A stretch of 64,000 nucleotides of DNA, taken from Streptomyces sp. CB01580 (lineage in GTDB: Bacteria; Actinomycetota; Actinomycetes; Streptomycetales; Streptomycetaceae). The stretch's first letter is position 1. Every line of letters begins with the position of its first letter. Location of the stretch: the NCBI RefSeq assembly GCF_001905795.1, contig NZ_LIXJ01000003.1:310001-374000 (forward strand), read 5' to 3'. The notes beneath the pieces were generated by a model. The model did not search any database. It worked only from the letters and a program-made list of their open reading frames with translations, and was not told the origin of the DNA. The position numbers and the translations under genes were made by a program. This document shows, piece after piece, positions 37,000 through 46,125 of the stretch.

Positions 37000-38151
37000 A
37001 TGCTGGACATCGCCGAGGAACTGAGCCGGTGGGCCGGTCAGGGACGCGACTTCGCCGTCGCCACCGTCGTCGAGGTCGGCGGGAGCGCACCCCGCATGCC
37101 GGGCGCAGCCCTGGCCGTCGACCGCGACGGCACGGCCATCGGGTCGGTCTCCGGCGGGTGCGTGGAGGGCGCGGTCTACGAACTGTGCGAGCGGGCGCTG
37201 GACGACGGCACGACCGTCCGCGAACGCTTCGGCTACAGCGACGACGAGGCCTTCGCGGTCGGGCTGACCTGCGGCGGCGTCATCGACGTCCTGGTGACCC
37301 CGGTCCGCGCGGACGATCCCGCGCGGGCGGTGTTCGCCGCCGCGCTCGACGCCGCCGCGCGGGGGGAGGCGGCGGCCGTGGCCCGGATCGCCGACGGCCC
37401 CGCGCAGCTCCTCGGCCGCCCCCTGCTCGTGCGTCCCGACGGTTCGTACGAGGGCGGACTCGGTGGGCACCCGGAACTGGACCGCACGGCGGCGGCCGAG
37501 GCCCGCGCCATGCTGGACACCGGACGCACCGGCCCCCTCACCATCGGCGCCGAGGGATCGCGCTGCGGGCAACCGCTCACCGTGCTCGTCGAGTCGAGCG
37601 TCCCGCCGCCCCGGTTGATCGTCTTCGGTGCCGTCGACTTCGCCGCGGCGCTGGTACGGGCGGGCAAGTTCCTCGGGTACCACGTCACCGTCTGCGACGC
37701 CCGTCCCGTCTTCACCACGCGCGCCCGGTTCCCGGACGCCGACGAACTGGTCGTCGACTGGCCGCACCGCTACCTCGCGGCGACCGGCGTCGACGCGCGC
37801 ACGGTGCTGTGCGTCCTCACCCACGACCCGAAGTTCGACGTCCCGCTGCTCGAACGGGCGCTGCGGCTGCCGGTGGCGTACGTCGGGGCGATGGGCTCGC
37901 GCCGCACGCACAGGGAACGCAACGAACGGCTGCGCGCGGTCGGTGTCACGGAGGGAGAACTGGCCAGGCTGCGTTCCCCGATCGGCCTCGACCTCGGTGC
38001 CCGTACCCCCGAGGAGACCGCGCTGTCGATCGCCGCCGAGATCGTCGCCGTCCTGCGCGGCGGCAGCGGCGTACCGCTCCGGGGCGCGCACACGCCGATC
38101 CACCACGAGGAAGGCCCGCCGCCGTCCGACGTGATCACCTCCGTGACCTGA
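37000..38151 (+). CDS. XdhC/CoxI-family molybdenum-cofactor maturation factor
   Basis: 383 residues. The N-terminal domain has VATVVEVGGSAPRMPGAALA and IGSVSGGCVEGAVYE, the XdhC_CoxI signature with a Cys for Mo-cofactor handling; GLTCGGVIDVLV follows. The C-terminal Rossmann domain has LIVFGAVDFAAALVRAGKFL and AYVGAMGSRRTH. Members sulfurate or insert the cofactor into xanthine dehydrogenase. AAGGAG lies 8 bases before ATG 37000. It sits downstream of the xdh subunits on the same strand and should serve that enzyme. Confidence 0.9.
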   Translation: MLDIAEELSRWAGQGRDFAVATVVEVGGSAPRMPGAALAVDRDGTAIGSVSGGCVEGAVYELCERALDDGTTVRERFGYSDDEAFAVGLTCGGVIDVLVTPVRADDPARAVFAAALDAAARGEAAAVARIADGPAQLLGRPLLVRPDGSYEGGLGGHPELDRTAAAEARAMLDTGRTGPLTIGAEGSRCGQPLTVLVESSVPPPRLIVFGAVDFAAALVRAGKFLGYHVTVCDARPVFTTRARFPDADELVVDWPHRYLAATGVDARTVLCVLTHDPKFDVPLLERALRLPVAYVGAMGSRRTHRERNERLRAVGVTEGELARLRSPIGLDLGARTPEETALSIAAEIVAVLRGGSGVPLRGAHTPIHHEEGPPPSDVITSVT

Positions 38152-38288
38152 ACCATTGCCCCGATCCCGGTGGACGACGTCTGCATTCCGGACAGCTCGG
38201 GGTGATCGCGGGCGGTTTGCCGCCACGGCGGCTTCACGCCACGTCCGAACGCAGCCACGGCCGCGCCTTTGGCTATTGGATCTGCGGC

Positions 38289-38736
38289 ATGACGAACACA
38301 CCCTCATCCGCCGTCGGGTCCCCCGGCCGCTCCCGCGGGACGAGACTCGTCCGTACGGGCCGCAGGGCCCTGCTCATAGCCACCTCGGTGGCCCTGGTGG
38401 GCGGCGCGCTGCTCCCCGCGGCGGGCTCCGCCACCGCCGCCACCCAGGACGGTCCGGCGCCCGCCGGCCGTCGGACCGCCACCCCCGTCAAGGAGTACGA
38501 CATCACCCTGGTCACGGGGGACGTCGTGCACTACACGGACGGGCCCGGCAAGCAGGACACCGTCACCGTGGAGCGCCCCGACGGCGCGTTCGGTGGAGGA
38601 CGAGCCCGGTTCCTGGACGGCCCGGTTCAAGGCCCCGAAGAAGACCGGCGCGTTCGTCTCGCTGAAGGCGCACGCGGAGGCGGCCGACGGACTCGGCGTC
38701 GACCAGGAGATCATTCGGGCATTCGGCCTGAAGTGA
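38289..38736 (+). pseudogene. Subtilisin (S8) peptidase reduced to its two ends by internal deletion
   Basis: From ATG 38289 the frame encodes a signal peptide (RRALLIATSVALVGGALLPA) and the start of a propeptide, VKEYDITLVTGDVVHYTDGP, like VTVTLVTGDKVLV in the intact gene at 10952. Near 38592 homology jumps to another frame, GSWTARFKAPKKTGAFVSLK then DQEIIRAFGLK and TGA at 38734, the typical C-terminus of large Streptomyces S8 peptidases. The whole catalytic domain (about 900-1000 codons in relatives) is gone and the join is out of frame. A good terminator still follows. Confidence 0.8.
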
Positions 38737-38755
38737 CCTGTCGAGCCGCTCTCCT

Positions 38756-38797
38756 GCGGTGGCCCCGCACCCTCTCCGGAGGGCGCGGGGCCACCGC
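38756..38797 (+). terminator. Terminator left behind the deleted subtilisin gene
   Basis: A perfect 13-bp stem (38756-38768 with 38785-38797) and 16-nt loop lie 20 bases after the old stop codon. It insulates the urease operon from upstream transcription. Confidence 0.82.
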
Positions 38798-38980
38798 TCT
38801 TCACCCTCCCTCGATGGCCAAAATTTGTCTGCTTTGCCCGTACATGGTGGGCGATAAGGAGAGAAAGGGACTTATCGCGGTGCGGATCGAGTTGCCACGG
38901 CGACATCGGTGGGCTTATAAGAAGAGCGTGGCGGAAGCGATTCCGGGAATTCCGGGGACTGTCCGCCGCGGAGGTTTCCC

Positions 38981-39283
38981 ATGTTTCTCACTCCGTCCGA
39001 CACGGAGAAATTGCTGCTGAGCGTCGCCGGAATGGTCGCTCGTGACCGCCGGGAACGCGGCGTGCTGCTCAATTACCCGGAGGCCGTCGCGCTGCTCTCC
39101 TGCTGGGCCGTGGAAAGGGCCCGCGAAGGTGCCCTCGTCAGCGATCTGATGACCGAGGGCCGGAACGTGCTCACCCGTTTCGACGTGCTCGAAGGAGTCC
39201 CCGAGATGCTTCACGACGTCCAGGTCGAGGCGACCTTCCCGGACGGGCGCAAGCTCGTCACGATCACCTCGCCGATCCCGTGA
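38981..39283 (+). CDS. ureA: Urease gamma subunit
   Basis: 100 residues, the standard length. It begins [20 protein letters not shown] and contains [14 protein letters not shown] (family: LNYPEA.A.I) and [25 protein letters not shown] lies just before ATG 38981. It is a structural subunit of the cytoplasmic nickel urease. The stop overlaps the GTG start of the beta subunit by four bases, and the six ure genes form one coupled operon. Confidence 0.95.
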   Translation: MFLTPSDTEKLLLSVAGMVARDRRERGVLLNYPEAVALLSCWAVERAREGALVSDLMTEGRNVLTRFDVLEGVPEMLHDVQVEATFPDGRKLVTITSPIP

Positions 39284-39600
39284 TCCCCGGTGAGATCCGG
39301 ACCGGATCCGGCGTACTGGAAATCAATGGCACGCGTACTCGGATTCAGCTGGCCGTGGTGAACGAGGGTGACCGCCCTATTCAGGTGGGATCGCATCTGC
39401 ATTTCCCCGACGCGAATCCCGCGCTTTCCTTCGACCGGACCCTGGCCGAAGGATTTCGGCTCGATATTCCCTCCGGTACTTCCCTGCGTTTCGAACCCGG
39501 AGTCGGCGCCGAGGTCTCCCTCGTCGAACTCGGCGGCCGCCGGGAGGTGCCCGGCATCGTCGTGCCCGGCACCCGCAGCGCACGAACGGACGACATCTGA
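39280..39600 (+). CDS. ureB: Urease beta subunit
   Basis: 106 residues, standard length. It begins [16 protein letters not shown] and has [20 protein letters not shown] (family: [13 protein letters not shown]) and [20 protein letters not shown]. The start is GTG 39280, overlapping the gamma stop (GTGA). It packs against the alpha subunit. The stop is one base before the alpha ATG. Confidence 0.95.
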   Translation: MIPGEIRTGSGVLEINGTRTRIQLAVVNEGDRPIQVGSHLHFPDANPALSFDRTLAEGFRLDIPSGTSLRFEPGVGAEVSLVELGGRREVPGIVVPGTRSARTDDI

Positions 39601-39601
39601 C

Positions 39602-41305
39602 ATGGCACAACTGACCCGCGCCGCGTACGCGTCGCTCTACGGGCCCACCACCGGCGACCGCGTCCGCCTCGCCGACACCGACCTCTGGATCGAGGTCGAG
39701 GAGGACCGCTGCTTCGGCGGCGACGAGTCCGTGTTCGGCGGTGGCAAGTCGATCCGCGAATCCATGGGCCAGTCCACCGCCTCGCGCGCCGACGGCGCAC
39801 TCGACCTCGTCATCACCAACGTCGTCGTCCTGGACCACTGGGGCGTCGTCAAGACCGACGTCGGCGTACGGGACGGCCGGATCGTGGCCCTCGGGCGCTC
39901 CGGCAACCCCGACGTCAGTGACGGCGTCCACCCCGACCTGGTGATCGGACCCGGCACCGACGTGGTCTCCGGCGAGGGGCGCATCCTCACCGCCGGAGCC
40001 GTCGACACGCACGTCCACTTCCTGATGCCCGGCGCCCTGCACGAGGCCCTGGCCACCGGCACCACCACCGTCATCGGCGGTGGCACCGGTGCCACCGAGG
40101 GCTCCAAGGCCACCACCGTCACCCCCGGCGCGTGGAATCTCGCGATGATGCACCGCTCCCTGGACCGCGTCCCGCTCAACGTCATGCTGTTCGGCAAGGG
40201 ATCGACCGTCGGTGCGGACGGCCTGCGCGAGGCGGCGCTCGGCGGCGCCGGTGGCTACAAGGTCCACGAGGACTGGGGTGCCACTCCCGCCGCCATCGAC
40301 GCGGCGCTGAAGGCGGCCGACACCTACGGACTCCAGGTCGCCCTGCACGCCGACAGCCTCAACGAAGTCGGCTACGTCGAGGCCACCCTCGACGCCATCG
40401 CCGGGCGCGGCATCCACGTCTTCCACGCCGAGGGCGCCGGGGGCGGCCACGCTCCCGACATCATCACCGTCGCCTCCCACCCCCACATCCTCCCGGCGTC
40501 CACCAACCCGACGCTCCCGCACACCGTCAACACCGTCGCGGAACACCTCGACATGCTGATGGTCTGCCACCACCTCAATCCACGCGTCCCCGAGGACCTC
40601 GCCTTCGCCGAGTCCCGCATCCGCGCCACCACCATCGCCGCCGAGGACGTCCTGCACGACATCGGCGCCCTCTCCATCACCTCCTCCGACGCCCAGGCCA
40701 TGGGCCGCATCGGCGAGGTGATCTGCCGCACCTGGCAGGTCGCCCACACCATGAAGCAGCGCTTCGGCGACCGCGGCGGCGAACTCCCCGCCGACAACGA
40801 ACGCGCTCGCCGCTATGTCGCCAAATACACCATCTGCCCCGCCGTCGCCCACGGCGTCGATCACGTCGTCGGCTCCGTCGAACCCGGCAAGCTCGCCGAC
40901 CTGGTGCTCTGGGACCCCGCCTTCTTCGGCATCCGTCCCGCCGCCGTGATCAAGGGCGGCATGGTGGTGTACGCGCCCCTCGGCGACGCCAACGCCGCCA
41001 TTCCCACCACCCAGCCCGTGCTGCTGCGCCCCACCGCCGCCGCCGACGCCGCCCCGTACCTCTCCGTCAACTTCGTCGCACCGGCGGCCCTGGAGGACGG
41101 TCTCGCCGAACGCCTCGGCCTGGAACGGGAACTGGTCGCCGTGCGGCCCACCCGCCACCTCACCAAGGCGGACCTGCCGAACAACACGGCGCTCCCCGAC
41201 ATCGACGTCGACCCGGAGACCTTCGCCATCCGGATCGACGGGGAGCTCGTCGAACCCTCACCCGTCACCGAACTGCCGCTGGCCCAGCGGTACTCCCTGT
41301 TCTGA
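39602..41305 (+). CDS. ureC: Urease alpha (catalytic) subunit
   Basis: 567 residues, standard length. Nickel ligands and active-site residues are present: HVHF for the first histidine pair, Lys220 in [10 protein letters not shown] (carbamylated, bridging both nickels), [25 protein letters not shown] with mobile-flap Cys322 and its His, and SSDAQAMG for the aspartate. The sequence [10 protein letters not shown] after HVHFLMP departs from the common WICPQQ form, placing it with the divergent actinobacterial type. It hydrolyses urea to ammonia and carbamate. ureF starts inside its stop codon (TGATG). Confidence 0.96.
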   Translation: MAQLTRAAYASLYGPTTGDRVRLADTDLWIEVEEDRCFGGDESVFGGGKSIRESMGQSTASRADGALDLVITNVVVLDHWGVVKTDVGVRDGRIVALGRSGNPDVSDGVHPDLVIGPGTDVVSGEGRILTAGAVDTHVHFLMPGALHEALATGTTTVIGGGTGATEGSKATTVTPGAWNLAMMHRSLDRVPLNVMLFGKGSTVGADGLREAALGGAGGYKVHEDWGATPAAIDAALKAADTYGLQVALHADSLNEVGYVEATLDAIAGRGIHVFHAEGAGGGHAPDIITVASHPHILPASTNPTLPHTVNTVAEHLDMLMVCHHLNPRVPEDLAFAESRIRATTIAAEDVLHDIGALSITSSDAQAMGRIGEVICRTWQVAHTMKQRFGDRGGELPADNERARRYVAKYTICPAVAHGVDHVVGSVEPGKLADLVLWDPAFFGIRPAAVIKGGMVVYAPLGDANAAIPTTQPVLLRPTAAADAAPYLSVNFVAPAALEDGLAERLGLERELVAVRPTRHLTKADLPNNTALPDIDVDPETFAIRIDGELVEPSPVTELPLAQRYSLF

Positions 41306-41970
41306 TGGCGGGCCTCGCCGCACTGCTGCTCGGCGACGGACGGCTCCCGGTCGGCGCGTACACCTACAGCGCCGGGCTGGAACCGGCCGTCGCCTCCGGC
41401 CTCACCCGCGACGCCGTCCCCGCCCTGCTGCGGGCCCGGCTGAGCACGGCGGCGGTCACCGAGGCGGCCGCCGCCGTCCTCGCCCTGCGCGCCGCGGGGC
41501 AGGAGACGGTGGACTACGGACCGGTGCAGCGGGCCCTGGCCGCCCGCACCCCCGCCGCACCGCTGCGCGAGGCGTCGGCGACCCTGGGCCGCGGGGTGCA
41601 CCGCCTGGCCCGGCGGCTCGCCCCGGACCACCCCGCGGTCACCGCGCTGTCCGCGCTCAGCCCCCGCCCGCTGCGGCCGGTGGCGCTCGGCGCCCTCGGG
41701 GCCGTCATGAAGGTGACCGAGGAGGAGCTCGCGCACGGCGTCGTCTACGACGAACTCCAGGCCATCACCTCGGCGGCGCTCAAGCTGCTGCCCGGCGACC
41801 CCCTCGACACGGTCGCCTGGATCCTCGACGCCGAGCCCGACGCCACGGCGGCGGTGCGCGAGGCCCTCGCCGTACGGGACCCGGCCGGGCTGCCCGCCCG
41901 TACGCCCCCGCTCACCGAACAGTGGGCACTCGAACACGCACGACGAGAACGGAGACTCTTCCTTGCCTGA
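41305..41970 (+). CDS. ureF: Urease accessory protein UreF
   Basis: 221 residues. It begins [20 protein letters not shown] with [13 protein letters not shown] (family: D..LPIG.FSYS.GLE). It is helical throughout, with [20 protein letters not shown] near the C-terminus (family: SA..R..PLGQ). It forms the UreD-UreF-UreG complex that guides GTP-dependent nickel loading. ATG 41305 overlaps the ureC stop by one base. Its 3' end overlaps the ureG start by eight. Confidence 0.92.
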   Translation: MAGLAALLLGDGRLPVGAYTYSAGLEPAVASGLTRDAVPALLRARLSTAAVTEAAAAVLALRAAGQETVDYGPVQRALAARTPAAPLREASATLGRGVHRLARRLAPDHPAVTALSALSPRPLRPVALGALGAVMKVTEEELAHGVVYDELQAITSAALKLLPGDPLDTVAWILDAEPDATAAVREALAVRDPAGLPARTPPLTEQWALEHARRERRLFLA

Positions 41971-42703
41971 CCAGCACCCCCACCGGCACGACCACCACAC
42001 CGACCACCACCGGCACGACGCGGACCGCGCCCGGCCGCGCGCCCTGCGGATCGGCGTCGCGGGCCCGGTCGGCACCGGCAAGAGCTCGATCCTCGCCACC
42101 CTCTGCCGGGAACTGGCCGGCGAACTCCCCATGGCCGTCGTCACCAACGACATCTACACCGACGAGGACGCCCGATTCCTGCGCTCGGCCGGTGTCCTGC
42201 CGACGGAACGCATCCGCGCCGTCGAGACCGGCGCCTGCCCGCACACCGCGATCCGCGACGACATCAGCGCCAACCTCGACGCCGTCGAGGATCTGGAGGA
42301 GGCGTACGGGCCGCTCGACCTGGTGCTCGTCGAGAGCGGCGGCGACAATCTCACCGCCACCTTCAGCCCGGCCCTCGCCGATGCCCAGCTGTTCTGCATC
42401 GACGTCGCGGGCGGCGGCGACGTCGCACGCAAGGGCGGACCCGGCATCACCGGCGCCGACCTGCTGATCGTCAACAAGACCGACCTGGCGCCCCACGTCG
42501 AGGTCGACGTGGACACCATGGTCGCCGACGCCCGCGCCGCCCGCGACGGCCTGCCGGTGCTCGCGCTCTCCAGGCACGACCGGGCGTCGACCGCCGAACT
42601 CGCCGACTGGGTAAGGTCGGTGCTCGACCGTCACCGCGTCGGCACCCTCGTCCCCACCGACCCGGGACCGATGGCACCCCACAGCCACAGCCACGACTCG
42701 TGA
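41963..42703 (+). CDS. ureG: Urease accessory GTPase UreG with His-rich N-terminus
   Basis: 246 residues. The P-loop is [14 protein letters not shown], followed by [14 protein letters not shown] and the metal-binding CPH of [11 protein letters not shown], then [13 protein letters not shown] and [10 protein letters not shown]. The first 20 residues are histidine-rich ([14 protein letters not shown]) and could store or deliver nickel. No ureE gene is present, so this tail may replace it. The start is TTG 41963, after ACGGAGA, overlapping ureF. SHSHDS at the C-terminus adds more histidines. Confidence 0.94.
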   Translation: MPDQHPHRHDHHTDHHRHDADRARPRALRIGVAGPVGTGKSSILATLCRELAGELPMAVVTNDIYTDEDARFLRSAGVLPTERIRAVETGACPHTAIRDDISANLDAVEDLEEAYGPLDLVLVESGGDNLTATFSPALADAQLFCIDVAGGGDVARKGGPGITGADLLIVNKTDLAPHVEVDVDTMVADARAARDGLPVLALSRHDRASTAELADWVRSVLDRHRVGTLVPTDPGPMAPHSHSHDS

Positions 42704-43593
42704 CCACGAGCACGGCAGCTCGCGCCGAACCGGCCGACCCCACCGTCCTCGCCGTGGAGCGCGAAGGCACGGGCCGCCACCTCGTACGCGAACTGCGCCC
42801 CGGCGCCTTCCTGGCCCCGCGCCCCCTGCTGCCGGCCCCCGACCGGGTGCGGGTCGCCCTGGTCGGCACGCGGGCCGGGCTGCTCGCGGGCGACCGACTG
42901 GAACTGCGCGTCTCGGTCGGCCCCGGCGCCCGCCTGGAACTGGTCGAACCGTCCGGCCTGGTCGCGTACCACCACCGGGGCGGCTCGTCGAGCTGGCGGG
43001 CCCGGGTCGACATCGCCGAGGGCGGCGAACTGCGCTGGGACGCTCGGCCGTTCGTGGTCGGCGACGGTGCCCGGACGGAACGTTCCATGGACGTCGCGCT
43101 CGCCGCCGGGGCGCGGATGCTCTGGCGGGACACCCTGGTCCTGGGGCGCTCCGGCGAGCCCGGCGGCAGTGTACGGTCCACCACCCATGTCACCTGCGAC
43201 GGCGAGGAACTGCTCGTCGAGGACCTGGATCTGACGGAGCGACGGGTACGCGAGCTGCCCGGCGTCCTGGGGCCGAACCGCGTCATCGGCTCGGTCACCG
43301 CCCTCGGCGCCCGCCCCGACGGCCCGCCGCATCCGTACCGCACGGACCTCGCGGGACCGGGAGCGCAGGTGCGGCTGCTGGACCCCGCGGCCCCCGCGAT
43401 CGAGGCGGAACTCGCGGCCGTCTGGGAGGACTGGTGCCGTCGGGACTGGCGCCCTTACGACCTCGCTCACGATGGGCGGTGGGAGAAGGAGCGGTGTCCG
43501 GGGCCTTCGAATCCAAGGCGGAGGAGGGAGTCGGATGGGGTCTCCCCTGCTCGAAAGCAGCTGAGAGCTCGGGGAAGGAGCGTCGGCAACTGA
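42700..43593 (+). CDS. ureD: Urease accessory protein UreD, with an altered C-terminus
   Basis: 297 residues as open. The body matches UreD/Ure[69 protein letters not shown] and [14 protein letters not shown]. It scaffolds UreF and UreG on apo-urease. GTG 42700 overlaps the ureG stop by four bases. After [16 protein letters not shown] (residue about 253) the sequence changes to a basic, low-similarity tail encoded by a 201-bp inverted-repeat element (43457-43657), so the natural C-terminus was probably replaced by an insertion. Confidence 0.88.
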   Translation: MTTSTAARAEPADPTVLAVEREGTGRHLVRELRPGAFLAPRPLLPAPDRVRVALVGTRAGLLAGDRLELRVSVGPGARLELVEPSGLVAYHHRGGSSSWRARVDIAEGGELRWDARPFVVGDGARTERSMDVALAAGARMLWRDTLVLGRSGEPGGSVRSTTHVTCDGEELLVEDLDLTERRVRELPGVLGPNRVIGSVTALGARPDGPPHPYRTDLAGPGAQVRLLDPAAPAIEAELAAVWEDWCRRDWRPYDLAHDGRWEKERCPGPSNPRRRRESDGVSPARKQLRARGRSVGN

Positions 43594-43657
43594 CGACAAC
43601 GCCGGAGGCGGAGGTCCCGGACGCCGCGACGCCGCTGACCATCGTGGGCGAGGTCGT
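43457..43657. mobile_element. 201-bp MITE-like element with 21-bp terminal inverted repeats
   Basis: The ends 43457-43477 and 43637-43657 are inverted repeats matching at 19 of 21 positions (ACGACCTCGCTCACGATGGGC, and the complement ending GGGCGAGGTCGT). The left end lies in the ureD reading frame and supplies its last 45 codons. No transposase is encoded. The interior has a small CTCCCCT...GGGGAAG hairpin near 43541-43577 of a type I recall as recurrent in Streptomyces. No clear target duplication was found. Confidence 0.55.
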
Positions 43658-43767
43658 TGGGCCCGGTCGTCGAAGTGCCGCCTGCCGTGCGGACCGGGCA
43701 TCGCGCGGTTCGGCTCCTGCTCGAACGACGACGGTTCGACGACAGGACCCGGCACCGGGCCCGGCGT

Positions 43768-45051
43768 TCAGGCGGGCGACGCCCCGTCGGTGTCCGGGGC
43801 CGGTGTCCGCTCCGCGCGGCCGCGGGAGGGCGCGCCGCAGGCCACCACGGCCGCGCACACCAGCGCGGGCACCGCGGCGATCGCGAAACAGACCGGCGGC
43901 GCCAACCGGTCCACCAGCAGGCCCATCGTCGCGCTGCCCAGCGCGGACCCGGCGTTGATCGCCGTGTTGACCCACGCGCCCGCCCGGGTGCGCGCACCCG
44001 GGTCCACGGACTCGTCCGCCAGGAGATACGCCGTCGTCAGGGCCGGGGCGACGAAGACCCCGGCCGCCGCGACCACCGCGACCAGCACCGGCACACCGGG
44101 CGAGAGACCGGCCACGACCAGGGCCGTGCCCAGACCGGCGACCAGGACCGGCAGCCGCATCCGGTTCGGGGCGCGCCAGGGGACCGCGCCGTACGCGAGC
44201 CCGCCGACCGCGCTGCCCGCCGACAGTGCCGCCAGCACCCACGCCACCGAGCCGCCGCGGTGGTGCTGCTCGGCGAACGCCACCACCAGCAGGTCCAGCG
44301 CGCCCAGACACAGTCCCACGGCGGCGGCCGCGAGCGCGGCGTGCCGCAGCCCGGCGATTTCGAGCAGCGTCCGCCGCCCGCCGCTCACCCCGTCCGGCGC
44401 GGCGGCCGGCTGTGCCGCCGGCCTTGGGGTCGCGCCCCGCACCGCGGGGGAGGACACCAGCGCGCCCGTCCCCACCAGCACCAGCGCGGCGCTGATCGCG
44501 ACGCCCGCCGCGGGGACGGTGTGCCGGATCACCACGCCCACCAGCAACGGCCCGGTGACGAACAGCAGTTCCTCGGCGACGCCGTCCAGACTGTACGCAC
44601 GCCGCAACAGCTCCCGGTCCGGGACGAGGCGGCTCCACAGGGTCCGCATCACCGGACCCAGCGGCGGCGTGCAGGCGCCCGCCGTCACGGCGAGCACCCC
44701 CAGCAGCGGCGAGGGGGCGCCCGGCCGCCAGGTGGCATACGCCAGAACGGCGAGCAGGACCGCGTACAGCCCGGCCATCGGCGGCAGGGCCCGGCGCGGC
44801 CCGTACCGGTCGACCAACGCGGCACGGGCGGGGGAGAGAAGGACACTGGTGGCCCCGAACAGGGCCATGACCACCCCGGCCGCGGTGAAGGAACCGGTGG
44901 CGTCCTTCACCGCCAGCATCAGGGAGAGGGAGATCATCCCGTACGACAGCCGCCCCACGAGAGCGGCACCGAAGGCGGGGGCGGCGTGCGGGGCACGCAG
45001 GACGGCGGCGTACGAAGGGGCGCGCGAAGGCGCGGGTGAGAGCCGGAGCAT
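43768..45051 (-). CDS. Major facilitator superfamily transporter
   Basis: 427 residues with about 12 membrane spans. The A motif region is VDRYGPRRALPPMAGLYAVL, and a long cytoplasmic linker (VRGATPRPAAQPAAAPDGVS) divides the halves. The second-half duplicate reads GGLAYGAVPWRAPNRMRLPV. The substrate is unknown; similarity is to drug or sugar efflux types. ATG 45051 is preferred over GTG 45108 because GAGGA lies 9 bases upstream and the first span follows soon. It converges on ureD and the inverted-repeat element, and is divergent from the methyltransferase at 45328. Confidence 0.82.
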   Translation of the reverse strand: MLRLSPAPSRAPSYAAVLRAPHAAPAFGAALVGRLSYGMISLSLMLAVKDATGSFTAAGVVMALFGATSVLLSPARAALVDRYGPRRALPPMAGLYAVLLAVLAYATWRPGAPSPLLGVLAVTAGACTPPLGPVMRTLWSRLVPDRELLRRAYSLDGVAEELLFVTGPLLVGVVIRHTVPAAGVAISAALVLVGTGALVSSPAVRGATPRPAAQPAAAPDGVSGGRRTLLEIAGLRHAALAAAAVGLCLGALDLLVVAFAEQHHRGGSVAWVLAALSAGSAVGGLAYGAVPWRAPNRMRLPVLVAGLGTALVVAGLSPGVPVLVAVVAAAGVFVAPALTTAYLLADESVDPGARTRAGAWVNTAINAGSALGSATMGLLVDRLAPPVCFAIAAVPALVCAAVVACGAPSRGRAERTPAPDTDGASPA

Positions 45052-45327
45052 GAGGACGTTCCTCGTGAGGGCGGCGCGCGCGACGGCGCCGCGGGCGTGC
45101 GGGGACACCGGAGGACCGCACCCGGTGGGACGGGGCGCGGCCGGTACGGGGTCCTACGCACGGGGGAGGAACATGCGCGCCAACGTATCAGGAGGAGAAG
45201 CGCGCGGTGGAGGGCGGTGCGGCGGCCCTGCGGGCGGACGTCGTGTCCGGCCGCCCCCGTCCGGGCACCGCCGACGGGATCCCCGGACGGTTCGACGGAC
45301 CGCGGGGCGCCTCGTACTGTGCGGGGC

Positions 45328-45996
45328 ATGACGACGCCGTCGCACCGGATCCTCCAGGCACTCGACCGCTTCAACGCCGCCCATCCCTGGGACCACAACG
45401 CGCACTTCCACCGATGGATCCTGCGCCGGCTCCCGCGCCGGTGCGACCGGGCCCTGGACGTCGGCTGCGGCAGCGGGGACCTGGCCCGGCTCCTGACGGC
45501 CCGGGCGGGGAGGGTGCACGCCATCGACGCCGACCCGGACATCGTGACCCGGGCCCGTGAACGCACCGCCCCCGACGTCCCGGTGACCTTCACCGTCGCC
45601 GAGGCGCCGGCCGGGATGCCGGCCGGCCCGTACGACGTGATCACGTGCGTCGCCGCCGTCCACCACCTTCCGCTCACCGACGCCCTCACCGGATTCCGCG
45701 AGCGTCTGGCGCCCGGCGGAACCCTGGTGGTGGTCGGCCTCGCCCGCGAGGAGACCGCGGTCGATCACCTGCTGGCTCTCGTCTCCAGTCCGCTGAACGC
45801 AGCCACGGGCTGGATCAGGAACAGGGGCCGCCGGGCGCCGCGCCCCGTCTCGATGACCGCCGCGACCCGGCCCGCCGGGATGACGTACCGCGAGATCGTC
45901 CGCGAAGCACGGGACGTGCTGCCCGGCGCGAAGGCGAGGCGCAGGCTGTTCTGGCGGTACACCCTGGTGTGGCGCGACGGCTCCGGTGGGCGCTGA
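45328..45996 (+). CDS. Class I SAM-dependent methyltransferase
   Basis: 222 residues. The SAM-binding motif I is RALDVGCGSGDLARLL, followed by the acidic ribose contact VHAIDADPDIVTRA and motif IV/VI YDVITCVAAVHHLPL then RLAPGGTLVVVGLA. The C-terminal part (RNRGRRAPRPVSMTAATRPA) is basic. The family resembles ubiE/small-molecule methyltransferases of unknown substrate. ATG 45328 has no strong Shine-Dalgarno (GCGGGG only). It is followed by a bidirectional terminator. Confidence 0.85.
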   Translation: MTTPSHRILQALDRFNAAHPWDHNAHFHRWILRRLPRRCDRALDVGCGSGDLARLLTARAGRVHAIDADPDIVTRARERTAPDVPVTFTVAEAPAGMPAGPYDVITCVAAVHHLPLTDALTGFRERLAPGGTLVVVGLAREETAVDHLLALVSSPLNAATGWIRNRGRRAPRPVSMTAATRPAGMTYREIVREARDVLPGAKARRRLFWRYTLVWRDGSGGR

Positions 45997-46053
45997 CCGC
46001 GACGGGACACACCCTCGCCCGTCCGGCCCCCGGACCGCGTCCCACCGCCATGA

Positions 46054-46092
46054 CCGACGGCGCCCCTCCGGTCACGGAAGGGGCGCCGTCGG
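46054..46092. terminator. Bidirectional terminator, methyltransferase and alcohol dehydrogenase
   Basis: A perfect 14-bp stem (46054-46067 with 46079-46092) and 11-nt loop lie 58 bases after the methyltransferase stop and 34 bases past the stop of the minus-strand glycerol operon. Confidence 0.82.
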
Positions 46093-46125
46093 CAGTCGGC
46101 CCGCCGGCCGAAGGGCGTCGGCCCG

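Noticed and set aside
43500..43520. TTCGAATCC resembling a tRNA T-loop
   Set aside because: No acceptor stem, anticodon arm or CCA end can be drawn around it; it lies within the inverted-repeat element.
30764..43593. One operon from xdh through urease
   Set aside because: The S8 remnant, a strong terminator at 38756-38797 and a fresh ribosome site before ureA separate them.
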